Notes under the pieces: model-generated
What the model was told of the DNA's origin: nothing
The model's database searches: none
Seen by the model: the letters and a program-made list of their open reading frames with translations, nothing else
From: Tigriopus japonicus
Taxonomy: Eukaryota; Arthropoda; Copepoda; Harpacticoida; Harpacticidae
Direction of reading: 5' to 3'
NCBI GenBank assembly: GCA_010645155.1
Contig: JAAGOF010000081.1
Coordinates: forward strand, 816,728-880,727
DNA: 64,000 nt
Position numbers and translations under genes: made by a program
Shown: positions 49,201 to 61,000 of the stretch, one piece after another
Position numbering within the stretch: position 1 is the stretch's first letter
How the letters are laid out: every line of letters begins with the position of its first letter

Positions 49201-52200
49201 TCTTCATTTTTCGAGCCAATTGGAGTTCAGACACAATTGTATTGTGAAATATTTCAACAAAGTAGCCAGAGTTATCTTTACCACAAGATGACGCAGATTG
49301 TCTCCTTTTCTCTTAGATCGAAGCTTCACAGGGTGGATATACGGAAATTTTTGTTGGACGAGTTACAACTGTTGAAGAGCAAAGGTTGCACGTGAAAACT
49401 TGATATTTCCGAAGATTATTCCCTAAGTTGTGCCCAAACAAACGAATTTCCCTTCATGCCAAGCTGTGTTCGTTTTGAAATGTTGCGATTAAAAAATGTG
49501 AAGTTAACGTGAAGAATCATGCCTCTCGTCTAACGGGTTATTCTTGACAGGCCCTGAACGATTGGGGGATTTTAAGGCGGAACAAGTGACCATGACTTCA
49601 ACCCTACAAACGAACTTGTTTGGGCACAACTGCTTGGAAAACTTCAGAGCCAAAGGTCAGCTAGGGCCTGAAAATTGTCCAACAAAATGTTAGGCCTGTC
49701 TGCCCCAGCGTCTCCTCTCTGGGAACTCTGTGTGTTAGATTCCTGAATGACGCGTCCCTTTACCGAAAGTTTTCGTTTTGAGAACAAGAGAGAGTAGGTA
49801 ATGCAAAGAGTGGTGTATACGGAGTCGAGGTAATCCTGACATCTTTGGATTTGAGTCTGTACTAAACCGATTAGATTCTGCTTCCATAAAGTGTTTCTAC
49901 GAACTGATCAAAATTCGAAGTATTTGCCTCCTTTGGGCTTGTGCTTGTGAAGGTCATGCATCCATCAATAAACTAGTTTCTGCGTTAACCAAACGCGCGC
50001 TTTGGAGCAGCTTGTGGAAGCACTGTTTTGGGGGGGTTGAGCAAAATTGTTCTTCCACCCCCTAAAAGTCTTTCCAGCAGTCTTGCTCTACAAAAGAGCT
50101 CGGGCAACTCACAAAACCCGTTTGTAGGCATTGAGGAGAGCGATGTTTCTTGTTTGACAGTGCCATTTTTACAATTAATGAGAGAAAAAATGGAAGCACT
50201 GATTGTGTTTCAAACTGCACCCAAATATGTCAGTCACACCTCGCCTGTGTATTGGGTGAAGGCCATCTAGGTGACAAAAATGCAAGGTTTCTTTAAAATA
50301 GTTTATAGTTAAGTTACGTAGGATATCCAGACTGTACGTTAAATGGGCTTTTTCTCGTTAAAATGAACGATTTTCGGAATAATGTTATTCCGATTAAATT
50401 TAATTTTAGTGTGATGTGATATTTTGGAAGGTAAAGATTTTGCCTATACTCATATTTAGATATTTGGTGAATACTTGTGGAGAGAAAAAAGATAATTTTC
50501 GGTGTGAAACATCTTGGCTTTACAAGGTACATAATTTTTGTCAGGTTGCTCGCTCTTGACGCTTATTTACCATATATATAGTGGTCACCCAACATTTTGT
50601 CTAATGTAATCATAACTTTGAACAAGTTAGTAAATAACATCTGCTCATAGGAGATAAATCTTCGTTTCAAGTTTTTAAATAAATGATCTAAAAATCGTGG
50701 CTTAAAACGTTACAAGCCCAGCTCCCTCGCATTAGTATCTACACGTCAGCATTGCAAAGATTTGAAGCGGAAGGTTGTTAGCAATGATAAAATCCTGTAC
50801 CACTCAAAGTTGACATCCTTTTTTATTTTTTTATCTCATGTCTTCGGGCTTTCTCGAAATCAACAAGACCTAGAAATTGCCTTAGGGTGGCCAAATTCAG
50901 ACTCGTTATGCGACATTCAAGTTTTCCGAAAGATTTCCAAATTATGGAACGATCTTTTGGTAACCTGAAAAGTTTAGGAAATAAAGACAAAGGGTTTTAC
51001 CCAAGGGTTCACTTTTTGTTTTGCTTAATCAAAGACACTGTTGGTTACCTCCGGCTTTCTGTATTGGACTACAGAAATGTTTTGAATCTGTTGCTACGTA
51101 GTCAGACTGAATTCTTAGTCAGCCATGATGGTCTAGGAAACAAAATGAGGACGTCTGCTTTACTCGAGTATTTTTCCATCAAAATATTGGAAAAATGTAC
51201 CCAAAGATGGCTTTTTGCCTTTATGGGTGGCTCTTGTGATTCCATGGAGTTGAAAAGTGCGTATTTTCTCAACAGAAAGCAGTTCTACGAGTGCTTCATT
51301 GCCATCAAGAAACGACCAAAACTCAAGCAACAAAAACTTGTCCATGGTCTTCAAAAAAAAGCTTACAACTGATCTAACTCATTCCACCTGTTGAGATCAA
51401 TTTAGAGTCAATCGACAGTTTATTAGTGGGCCACAAAATGAAGTTTATAAGGACTTAATAAGAGAAACTTCAGACCATGCTCTTAAGTGATGTGACATCA
51501 TGGTTTTACTGACCTCGTGATGCAAAGGAAGCCGTGGGATGCCAAGAAATGGGTTTATACAGCTTATACCCTTCCTTTCGTCCATGTTTCATCGATTTAT
51601 GTGGGGGACTGTTTTATATTTCAAAGAGGAAGTTCGCCAATGATTGAGTCCTTGCTTTCTACAGTTCGAAAGCCATTACGAACTATCCAAGTTCCAAGTG
51701 TGTTCAACAAGTTCGTCAATATATTCACCAGGAGCCAACAATCAACCCAGTTCAAGCCAATCTTGACAATTTTCAGTTTCAATTTGCTACAATTTTCATT
51801 TATGGACAATAAACACATTAATCGTCTGTTGCGCGACAAAACACTTTTTGTTCCTACTTTTCCTGTCGTTTGGTACGATAATTTTTGCGGGATTGCATTG
51901 ACACGTGTATGACATAGTCTTCATGCTAAAATTGGCATTTTTTTATCCTCGAGTGTTCAAGACGCCCGGCATTGGCATATGTCCATTTTCAAATGTTAGA
52001 CTTCAGATTATTTGTTCAGTTCAGGGTTGCCAATTTGTATTGATCAGAGTTCAAAGTTAGATCATGGTCAGAATATAAAAGATTAACATTTCAATGCTTT
52101 AGCAATGCAAATGTTACTTGGAAATTTATGGTTAATAAGAAAGTGCTCAAAAGGACTTGTTTTTTTCCACCCCAAAAATACTGAAATATTGGTTGGAAGT

Positions 52201-55200
52201 AAGATCAATTTGGCAGGCCTGGAATATTTCAGGGTTCAAAATTATTTGATCATTAGCAAAATATGAAAGAAAAAATGGAAGAAAATGAGTCGTAGAGGAA
52301 TTTGATATTTTGTGTACAAGTAGAGGAATAACAAAGAAGTTGTGTGAACGTAATGGCTTGCATTGCTAACAACATTTGTCTTAGTACCAACCGGCACCCA
52401 ACGTGATCTAGTTAGTATGACAAAGGGTTAGATGAAAATAAATTGCCCTTCAAAGGAGGAAAAAAGACACATCAGTGTGAAATGTGAAGAAAAACGCTCT
52501 ATTACTTACAACGTGTGTTCACGAGATGCTTGGTCAGAAGATAATTGAAAATCTGGCTATTGGCAAAAGAAAGGAGATGCCTGTTTTGCTCCTTGCACGA
52601 TTTTAATGCACAAAGAGATGTACCATAAAGCATGTTTAACGTTAATAAGTAAGATTTCCGCATGAAAAATATATAGATATGGAAATGAAAAACGTATTTT
52701 TGTTTATTCTACTATGCTCTAAACCAGGGGTCGGCAACCACTTTTGGGTCAAGGTCCACCAAAGCTGATTGCATGTTGCCAAGGGCCCACAATTAACGAT
52801 CAAAGAGCTTTGGACCCACAAGTACAGTTCTATTGATGTCTCGAAGGCCCATCATTTTGGACTTTTCCCATAGCTGCTCGGCCCACCAAAGACCCCCTTA
52901 GGTCCACATGTGGGCCGCGGCCCACCAGTTGCCTACCCCTGCTCTAAAGAATAGTTTACGCTTTATGAATGGCTTAGGCAAAGAAGGCCTCAAAATATGA
53001 AACCTCGGTTATTCGAAGTATACAGAAACAATGAGTAGAAAAGTGGAATGAAAAATATTGAGATTCACATTTCCATTCTTTTCAATAATTCCAGGCTGTT
53101 CTTACTCCCATGATGATGACATTTTTCAACTATTCCGACTTTGAGAATAGTATTTTGTATCTGTTGGGTGGTTTGGAATTGCTAGTCGTCTCCATTCTTA
53201 TGGCTATCATCTCCAAGAAAGTGTCTGATCGATCGTTCATAGCTTTCGGCATCTTCATCAGCATTGCCACCTACGTTTGGATGCTCATCTTCATTCCAAG
53301 ATTTCAACCAGGTAACAAACACCAAATTTTTCTCACATGATTTTGTGATGGACCCAATGTGCATTTCATTTTTTAATCTGTTTAAGAAAAAAGGACTGCT
53401 AAGAGTGGGATCATTGTGAGTCACAAAGGGGACAGAATTTGAGAAGTAGTAAGAACAAGGTTATCCGCCATATCTACATTCAGTGGATAATCCATAAAGT
53501 CTATGGACAGGCAGACATGGATTATGGATTTTCAACTTGTTTTTCCCTAAAACTAGACAAAGTTTCTGACAAGGGTTGCATGACTTTTTGCGTTAGGATT
53601 TTTTCATGAGGATTATAAATCCATGACTGAAACAAACAAAGCGCTAAAAAATGAGAAAAAAAGATAATGTGTAATGCGATGCTTTTCAAAAAATCCATTA
53701 ATCTGACCATGGATGGTTTTTCTTCAATGTGGACAGATTGAACCAACCCTGAGAAAGAAACTCATAGGAAAGAAAAATCAACTTGTTGAGCTTGTTTTTT
53801 TTTGGCCTGATTGGGCGTTGTCGCAACCATTGAACCAGGAAAATCAAGGTGAAACGGAATACGATTTCTCCATTAACTGATTTCAATATGTTCATTTAAA
53901 ATTGATTTGGTCTTTCAATTGCAAAAAAACAAAAAAACAAGAAGCGTTCTAAGCTCATGTGGCCAGTTTTTGGGCCAAAAGCTCCAATTTTCGTTTGTGT
54001 TCCTTGGTTTGTTTGGGTTTTTCAAAGCTTCACATATAGGCCGTTGTCGCTGGTGTCAACTTGATACTTCTTTCCCATGAGCTTCTTAAGAAATTATTTT
54101 AGAAAATACCCGCCCTGATATGATTTGTCGGATTAAAGCTAAGCTGATTCCCATGGCTAAAACGGACTTTTTTCTATTTAGTTTTGATTATTGCCTAATA
54201 CACATTTAGGAAACGATAACAAATGAACTCAGTTGAACTCAACTTGAACTCAATCAGCAACACAAATTAGTACAACTCTCAGTTGTGAATATTTTTTAGA
54301 TTGTTAGCTCCTTCCTTCAATAGTCAAGTCAATAGAGTCCGGAAAAATACGTTACCAGTTTACCGAAAATTATGAAATATACATATTTACATGAATCTCT
54401 ATGCATGAGACTTTTTCACGTGGAACGTGTGGATCAAGCTGAAGAAGTGAGTTGTTTTCCGAAAGTTTTTCAGCCAAAATTTCGGTTCCGGTTTCGGTCA
54501 TGTCTACTAAAACCAAAAACAGACATGCACTCTAAAGAATGGAGTTCGGGAACAAAATCGAAGAATTTTTTGCTGCACAGCTAAAACTTTCCGATTTCTG
54601 TAAATTTCCCATTGTCTAAACTTGAAAATATGATCAATTTTATTTGTTAACAGCTTATTTTGCAATGGATATGATTTTCTATCCACCTGCGTTCGTTTTT
54701 ATTTTTGGTGAAGCCCTCTTTCGGCCGAATCTTTCGATTTCGGTTAAGAACCCTTTGAATCCATCACCACCAATTAAAGTGTATTACTTAATTTTCAGGG
54801 GATCGATCCAACTTAGTCCTGTTCGGAGTTGGTTTCATCCTTGATTTGATCGGCATCCCAATCTTATTGGATATCGCCTTGTCACTTCTCACCAAACTAG
54901 TCAGAGATGAGGTTCAAGGATTAGCCACGGGAATCCGACGATTCTGCAGCAAGTGAGTATGAAACCAGACGAATAAAGCACCTTGTCTAACTTCTTTCTT
55001 TCTTGAACAGTATCGCTCTATTGTTGGGACCTCTATGGGGAAGTGGAGCCCTACCATACCTGAACACATTGTTCATTTTGCCTTTGGCATTACTCATCGT
55101 CGCTGCGGTATGTAATTCAGTCATTTGATGAATTCTTAAACTCTGAGCTGAGCTGAGCTAAGCATTCATTGCGTCATGGTTCTTGTTTGCTCACGTGTCG

Positions 55201-56047
55201 TCGCATTGATGGAGCAAGTGCATCAAGATTCAGAAACATCCAGTTCCTGTCAATTAAGTCAATAGGCCTATCGTTTCAGCATAAGCTTGCCTTAAACTCA
55301 ATTAGAGGCGGTATCTTGTCAGAATTAGTGAATTTCCAACTATAGTTGATTGGATTACAGATTTCTAAGCACACAAAAATGGGAGGGTTAGAACGATTGA
55401 AATGGATAATTTAGCTAAAAATGGCAAATGTAATGGCAATCTCTTTTAGGAGGATTAGTTCTTTCCTCTAGTACTTTCGGGATGTATTTTTTTGATTTTG
55501 GCTTTTTGATCAGGAAGTTTAAAATGCATGTTTTGTTTGCTCCAAGGGTGGTCACGGGATTTTCCAAGCACCTTTTTAACCTGAAAATGAAATTCATGAT
55601 CAGGATTTTCTTTGAACTAAAAAAATACATTTTTACACAGGTGATAATACGATGCTTTGTTTTTCGATTTCGATGATAAAATAAAGGAAATTTAATTCGT
55701 CTGATAGGGGACCTGGAGATCTCAAAATAGTATTTTTCTCCCTACATAACCAATTCACATTATTATAGATCTTCCTTACAAGAGTCCTCGTTAAATTCAA
55801 CATTAGATGTCTCTTTAGGTTGTCATTTATTGGAAAATTCTTTCCTGAATGTTCATCTTTGCTCTAACGCTCCATTTTGTTAGCATTCATCTCATGTAAT
55901 AATTCATATTACCCTTCATTTCAGATCATGTTTGCCCATTCTTATCGTAGTTTGTTCGTGAGACCCATTGTTGCTACATCTCCAGATAACAATCAAAGTG
56001 AAGGCGAAGAAATTCCCTCTGAGCGAACACCGTTAATTCAGGCCTAG
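46283..56047 (+). CDS. Major facilitator superfamily transporter, CLN7/MFSD8-like, 10 exons
   Basis: Exons are 46283-46358, 47115-47201, 47275-47445, 48221-48324, 48382-48510, 48579-48821, 53095-53311, 54799-54952, 55011-55107 and 55925-56047. All introns are GT-AG and the phases agree, giving 466 aa. The protein is almost entirely hydrophobic helices, consistent with a 12-helix MFS fold. A short cytosolic leader (MNIYTKRRCS) runs into helix 1. ASLVVGRLLD fits the MFS loop 2-3 motif, and GVGVGNVASVALMTD with KEERTS resembles the region after helix 4 in MFSD8. The tail EGEEIPSERTPLI contains ERTPLI, an acidic dileucine signal that sends proteins to lysosomes. MFSD8/CLN7 is a lysosomal membrane protein reported to pass chloride; substrate here is unknown. 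A stop lies just upstream in frame with the chosen ATG. Intron 6 is 4.3 kb. Confidence 0.87.
47760..47995. mobile_element. MITE family E, copy 2 (transporter intron 3)
   Basis: The left end AACCCCATGGGAAAGAAGTG and the right end GACGCTTCTTCCCCATGAGC are inverted copies of the AAGAAGCTCATGGGAAAGAA terminus at 21815. An interior stretch (TTTTGCAATCAATTTATA) also occurs at about 33870. Confidence 0.55.
48930..49290 (+). pseudogene. Possible decayed LINE reverse transcriptase remnant
   Basis: Reading across the frame, VPRMNYGNTIYVLP followed by a hydrophobic helix resembles the 'SRLDYCNSLxxGLP' region of RTE/L2-type reverse transcriptases. Only about 80 codons remain and there is no catalytic motif. 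This is weak and rests on a short pattern. Confidence 0.3.
50315..50740. mobile_element. MITE family B, copy 2, degenerate (transporter intron 6)
   Basis: TACGTAGGATATCCAGACTG at the left matches the end at 9093. GTTGCTCGCTCTTGACGCTTAT and TTACAAGCCCAG in the interior match the copy at 9093-9680 in order. The right terminus is eroded. Confidence 0.6.
50750..52720. other. Intronic stretch without a recognised gene
   Basis: Part of transporter intron 6. A plus-strand frame of 161 codons (50887-51372) and one of 131 codons (51517-51912) occur, with plausible composition but no recognisable domain and no splice evidence. They could be a decayed gene or element remnant. Confidence 0.35.
52725..52941. 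mobile_element. hAT-like GGGCCCA MITE (transporter intron 6)
   Basis: The ends are CAGGGGTCGGCAACCAC and TTGCCTACCCCTG. The flanks CTCTAAAC and CTCTAAAG differ at one of 8 positions. The interior resembles 25079-25325, including CACTTTTGGGTCAAGG and TGGGCCGCGGCCCACC. Confidence 0.8.
53746..54090. mobile_element. MITE family E, copy 3 (transporter intron 7)
   Basis: Left end GAAAGAAACTCATAGGAAAG and right end CTTCTTTCCCATGAGCTTCT are inverted copies. The interior TTGTCGCTGGTGTCAACTTG is a shared family word. Confidence 0.55.
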
Positions 56048-56368
56048 TCGATGAAAACTCAATGGATTTAATCAGATCTCAGTTTATGAAATATAGCCTT
56101 GATTTTGTTCATTTGGGAAGTATTAATTTTCTTGTTTGAAAGCTATTACTATTGAGCAGGGTGACCAGGAAATCGTAGGACAGCAAACTCAGTTCGAAAA
56201 GAATACGATCAATACGATGCGTGGATTTACAAAAAGCAATGATCAAACGTCAGTTTTGGGCTAACGTGAAATATAAATGTTGTTTTTTGAAGTTTTCTAT
56301 GGCTGATGATGGAGACCTGAGGGCAACCTCAAAATTTATTTTCAATTCTAAACACTTTTTATTCTAAT
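56048..56368. other. 3' flank of the transporter gene
   Basis: Contains the presumed 3' untranslated region. No canonical AATAAA is obvious close to the stop. No other feature is seen. Confidence 0.4.
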
Positions 56369-56369
56369 A

Positions 56370-56475
56370 CCGCGTGTACTAACGCGTTCTTGAAAGGGCC
56401 GAGTGTAAGTGCTTCCCCAGAGGGCGTAAATTCGAATCCTGTAGGATTGAATGAAGCTTTTGGGAGAAATCCTTC
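56370..56475 (+). mobile_element. tRNA-derived SINE, family 1, truncated
   Basis: CCGCGTGTACTAACGCGTTC through GTGCTTCCCCAGAGGGCGTA and TTCGAATCC to GGGAGAAATCC matches the tRNA-like half and part of the body of the copy at 45221. The A-box start and the tail are missing. Confidence 0.7.
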
Positions 56476-56491
56476 CAAGGAGGAGACATGA

Positions 56492-57045
56492 GGTTAGTTT
56501 TTTAGACGCAAAAGATCATTCTCAAGATCATACTTTAGTGCAAGAAGCACGGAAATCATGGAGTGGGAGGCTAGCAATGAGCATTATGATTTCCAGCAGA
56601 AACGAACAATTTGCGTTCTTCTGCAAATGAGACCTGGCTTGCATTGAGAAGAATGCGTTTTTCAAATTTCAGCCCAATCGAATGCCGGAGTGAAAAGTTA
56701 TGCCTTCTCAAACTTATGTACTGAAGAGAGCATGGAATGAATGAACTCAGCCTTTTGTGGTAAAACGATTACAACAAAAGGGCTAGTTCATTCATTCTCG
56801 GTAGGATTTGCACTGAACTTTGAGTGAGCATAACTTTTGTCTCCGATGTTCGATTGAGCTGAAAATTGAAATACGTATTCTTGTCAATATAGGCAAGGTC
56901 TCATTTGCAGAGGAACGGAATTGAATTGTTCTTACTGGAAATCTTTAATCTCATTGCTAGCCTCCCACTCCATGATTCCAGTGCTTCTTGTTTAGTGCTA
57001 TAAGTCCGATCTTGAAATCGATCTTTGCGTCTAAAAAACTAGCTT
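56492..57045. mobile_element. Small MITE interrupted by a family D MITE
   Basis: GTTAGTTTTTTAGACGCAAA at the left (56493) is inverted as TTTGCGTCTAAAAAACTAGC at the right (about 57026-57045). The two halves (GATCATTCTCAAGATCATAC and GTCCGATCTTGAAATCGATC) would pair. A third terminus of the family lies at about 57254-57273. Confidence 0.65.
56542..56990. mobile_element. Palindromic MITE, family D, copy 3, exact 8-bp duplication
   Basis: It begins AAGAAGCACGGAAATCATGG and ends TCCATGATTCCAGTGCTTCTT-G. TTTAGTGC flanks both sides exactly (56534-56541 and 56991-56998). The central hairpin AACTCAGCCTTTTGTGG / ACAAAAGGGCTAGTTCATT matches copy 1. It is 449 bp and sits inside another small MITE. Confidence 0.82.
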
Positions 57046-57275
57046 ATGGTGTCCTGAAGCTAGTTTTTAATACTGATGTGATTCGAGTTGGATTTTTGGC
57101 AGAGTTTTGCCATTTTGGTTTTTAGGGTTCAAAAATCTGACCACAACTAAAATTTTCAACAGGCAATAGACCTTATCTACCATAAAACATGGCAGCACTG
57201 CCAACTCGAAAGAACGATCTGAAGGTCGTACTTTCTAACCAGTACGATCGTTCTTTGCGTCTAAAAAACTAGCCT

Positions 57276-57476
57276 CTGGTCGGTGCTGTGTCCTAAGGTG
57301 AGAGAGGTCCCAGGTTCGATTCTTCTCCCTAACCATTCTTCAGGAACCTTTTGGACGTTAATCCACACCCACAGACGGAGAACCATTCTGATACCGGACA
57401 TGAGTTTGCCCATCGGAAAAAAACTTTGGACGATGTGCTGGCTTCACCAACAATCCACAAAAAAATAATTAAGAAA
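57276..57476 (+). mobile_element. tRNA-derived SINE, family 2, copy 2
   Basis: GGTCCCAGGTTCGATTCTTC (B box) is followed by ACCATTCTGATACCGGACAT, GACGATGTGCTGGCTTC and an A-rich end, in the same order as 28532-28757 read on its minus strand. The A-box half is eroded. Confidence 0.65.
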
Positions 57477-57871
57477 CGACTTTGTCTTAGGCTGTTGCAA
57501 AGCCAAACTGGCGGTCATTTTTGTTTTACTTTTCATAGCAATTGAGCTCAAGCTCAAAACTGATGTAAAGTTCCCATGAACAGCAAAAAATATGGTCAAA
57601 AATTACGACCGGGAATTTGATTTCAATTGCTAAAAATGGTTTGTTATCCCAGCCAAGATGATATTTTCAGATGCTACGATTTTCAAATTCACATTTCTAG
57701 AGTAATGCATATTGTGCAATAAAGATAACTGGTTCAGCTCAATTGATGACTAGGGAACAGATTTCTGTTGATGAAAAGGACAAAAAGTTAGCTTGTTCTT
57801 CACTTTTTCCAGACAATATAGCGCAAAACAATTAAAAAAATGCCGAAATAGTCGTGAAGAAAGTTAAAGTG

Positions 57872-58021
57872 TCACATGATCGTGCGAGTGAATAAGGAAT
57901 ACGGGATAAAGTAGAAACGGAGTTGTGTATTCTTCGAGTTATGAGAAAAGAATGGTGATCCATGAATACTCAGAGACGAGGTTGACTGGCTCATTAGTGT
58001 GCCTCAGCTACGATCTCTCCA
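57872..58021 (-). repeat. 3' LTR
   Basis: On the coding strand it starts TGGAGAGATC and ends GATCATGTGA. The 3' terminus is GA rather than the usual CA. It is short for Ty3 elements and identical to the 5' LTR. Confidence 0.92.
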
Positions 58022-58077
58022 ACTCCCCTTTTTAAGTAAGTAAACTTGAAACATAACAAAAAAATAAATTAAAGAAA

Positions 58078-61000
58078 TCAATTGATTGGACATTTTTGAC
58101 GAGAGCTTCTTCTTGGGACATTGGTCACCTCCTCGTCTTCATTTTCAATATCAAAACAACCACGTGGAGCGCGTCGCAGAAATCTGAGATTTCTCTCCAT
58201 GATTCGTCCAGAAGGGAACCTCAACGAATATCTTCGGAGCGACTTGTGGCCCACCACGATGGCGTGCTTGTCCCATCGACGTGAAATGGGGTCTTGGACG
58301 AGAACGGCCTCGCCCAATGACAACTTCTGGCGGACTCGCGTGGTTCGGTCATAATAGGCCTTGCGGGTTCGATCATCCAACAAACGTTTGGCATCAGCCG
58401 TCTCGGACTGAACCTGGAATTCAGAAAGAAAAGCTTTCCAATGAATTGGTAATTTTGTCCGTAATGGACGACCAAACACGCGTTGAGCGGGGGATAAACC
58501 GTCCGAACGGGGCGTGTTTCGGAGTTCCAGTAATCCCGAGAGAAATTCGTCCGATCTGTATCCATCCTTGCATTTGCCGAGAAGATGCTTCAGGCTCTTG
58601 ACGTTGGACTCGGCATGACCGTTGGATTGGGGATTGTGTGGCGACGATGGCCGCCATTGAATACCCCATTGACGGAAGAAATCTTGGGTCATGGACGAAG
58701 AGAATTGAGGTCCATTGTCCGAACGAAAGATGTTAGGAACTCCAACAAGGGAAAAAATTGAACGAAGTTCATGTATTAACAATGATGCCGTGGGAGTAGA
58801 GTTGAACATCGCAATGAACGGAAAACCCGAAAAACGATCAGTATAGACCAGATAGTCCTTGCCACCATAAGAGAAAAAATCCGCACTGACCAGTTCAAAT
58901 GGACGAGAAGGGACATCGTCCTGCATCATCGGTTCTGCGGGCATAGAGGGTCGGAAGAAGGCGCATTCATGACAAGATTCGATTTTATTTTTAATATCCG
59001 AATTAAAACCAGGCCAATAAACGATCTGTCTAGCCCTTCTCTTGGTTCGCTCAATCCCTTGATGACTAGCATGAAGCAAGTTCAGGATTTCGCCCGCAGC
59101 AGGTGGAGGAACCACAATTCTCGATCCCCGGAGGACCAAATCGCCATCAGTGGAAAGCTCATCTGAGATTTTCTTGAAAAGAGAAACATATCCAGAGCGA
59201 GAGTTGGCAACACCGTTCTTCCGCACTGCGGATAAAAGATGATTATAATCAGGCGAATTGCGGGCGTGGATTGAGAGACTTTCCAACGACAAATCACACT
59301 CGCCAGATTGTATCAGAGACACTCGTAGATTTGATCGGTCATCCTCCCAATCATCGTCATCATCGTCAACCGCATTCGGGATAGGAGAGCGGGATAGGGC
59401 ATCGGGAATGAAATGAGATTTCCCACATTTCCATTTCACGGTAAACTTGAATGAAGAAAGACGTGAACGGTAACTAAGAATCCTTGCATTCTCGATTGAG
59501 TTCAACATTTGATTGTTAAAAATCGGCCCCAAAGGCTTATGATCGGTTATAACGTTGAAGTGTTCTAAACCTGCCAAATAAACACGACATTTACGTATGG
59601 CCCAATAGATAGCTAATGCTTCAAGTTCAACAATCGCATATCTGGTTTCAGCATCTTTCAAAAATCGTGAGCCACATTGAATAAGGCGCCACTCACCATC
59701 ATGACGTTGGAGCAAAACAAATCCCAAACCTTTCAACTTTGATGCATCAGTTTGAAGCATGGTTTCGGCGTCGAGCATGAACATGCCAAGAATGGGGGGT
59801 GATGTAAGGGCCATCTTCACTTTTCCAAAAGCCTCGGTATGTTCTGAAAGCCATTGAAAAACGTTAGAAGTTTTTAATAACCCTCGAAGGGGTTCGGCGG
59901 TCTCCGAAATAGCATTCGTGAATTGACCTAATTGGTTCACGAGGCCTAAAAATGACCTCAAATCACGACGATCTTCCGGAATGGGGAAATGACGGATGGC
60001 AGCGACTTTTTCCGGATCTGCTTCAATGCTGTTCCGCGAAATTCGGTATCCGACGAAATTGATTGTCTCTGCTCCACCAATGATGCTCTTTCTGCCATTC
60101 ACGGTCATCCCATATTTGACGCACCGCTCGAGGATATCGCATGTCACTCGGACAAGGTCACGGTACTCTTTTCTGCCCACGGCCATGTCATCCACCACCT
60201 TTTGGACGTCGAGGCCAGACATAGCGATATCTCCTCTATAAGAAAAAGAGTCGCCAGTTGAAATAAATCCCATGGGTGCACGTAAAAAACAATATTTTCC
60301 AAAGGAAGTTATAAATGTTGTTAATGCTTGGGATTTTTCGTCTAAAGCCATTTGCCAATATCCTTTCACGAGGTCCAATTTCACGAAATACTTATCGGAC
60401 GGTTGAAAACCCAAAATGGCTTCACTTGGTGTTTTGGTCGGATGGATGGATCGAATAACTTCAGTATTTAGGTGGGTCATGTCCACACATATCCTAAGAC
60501 CTCCATCTGACTTAGGAATCACGACCAATGGATGACACCATTCGGTTGGAACGTCGCCCACATGTCGCACAACTCCCATGTTGGTCATCTCCTCAAGATT
60601 CTTTCTCACGAGGGTTCTCTGGGGAATTGGCACTTGATATGCAGTGTTTATAGCGAAAGGCTTTGCATCCTCCTTCAATGTAATGACCATTGGATCACCG
60701 ACCACAGGTCCTCTCATAGGCTTCAAGCGAGAATCATCAAAAGCTTCCCTGTAAGTGAATTTGAGCTTAGTCTCGACAGTTGAAAAATCTTTACTTGAGG
60801 GATTATCGGGTAAAGTCTTAATCCATTCTTCTCTCTCATTTAAAGGCCAAACGGGCAATGAGGGAGAGGAGTCCACCACAGGATTTGTATCCTGTTGGAT
60901 CTTGGAAACAAGACCCTCATCCTCATGGATTGCGGAATTTGAAGGACTTGGGAAATTAGGACCAACTATTCCAAGAGCTTTACAGGCTTGAAGACTCAAA

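Noticed and set aside
50887..51372. 161-codon plus-strand frame inside the transporter intron
   Set aside because: No recognised motif, no promoter or splice support, and it overlaps a minus-strand frame; kept only as an unexplained stretch.
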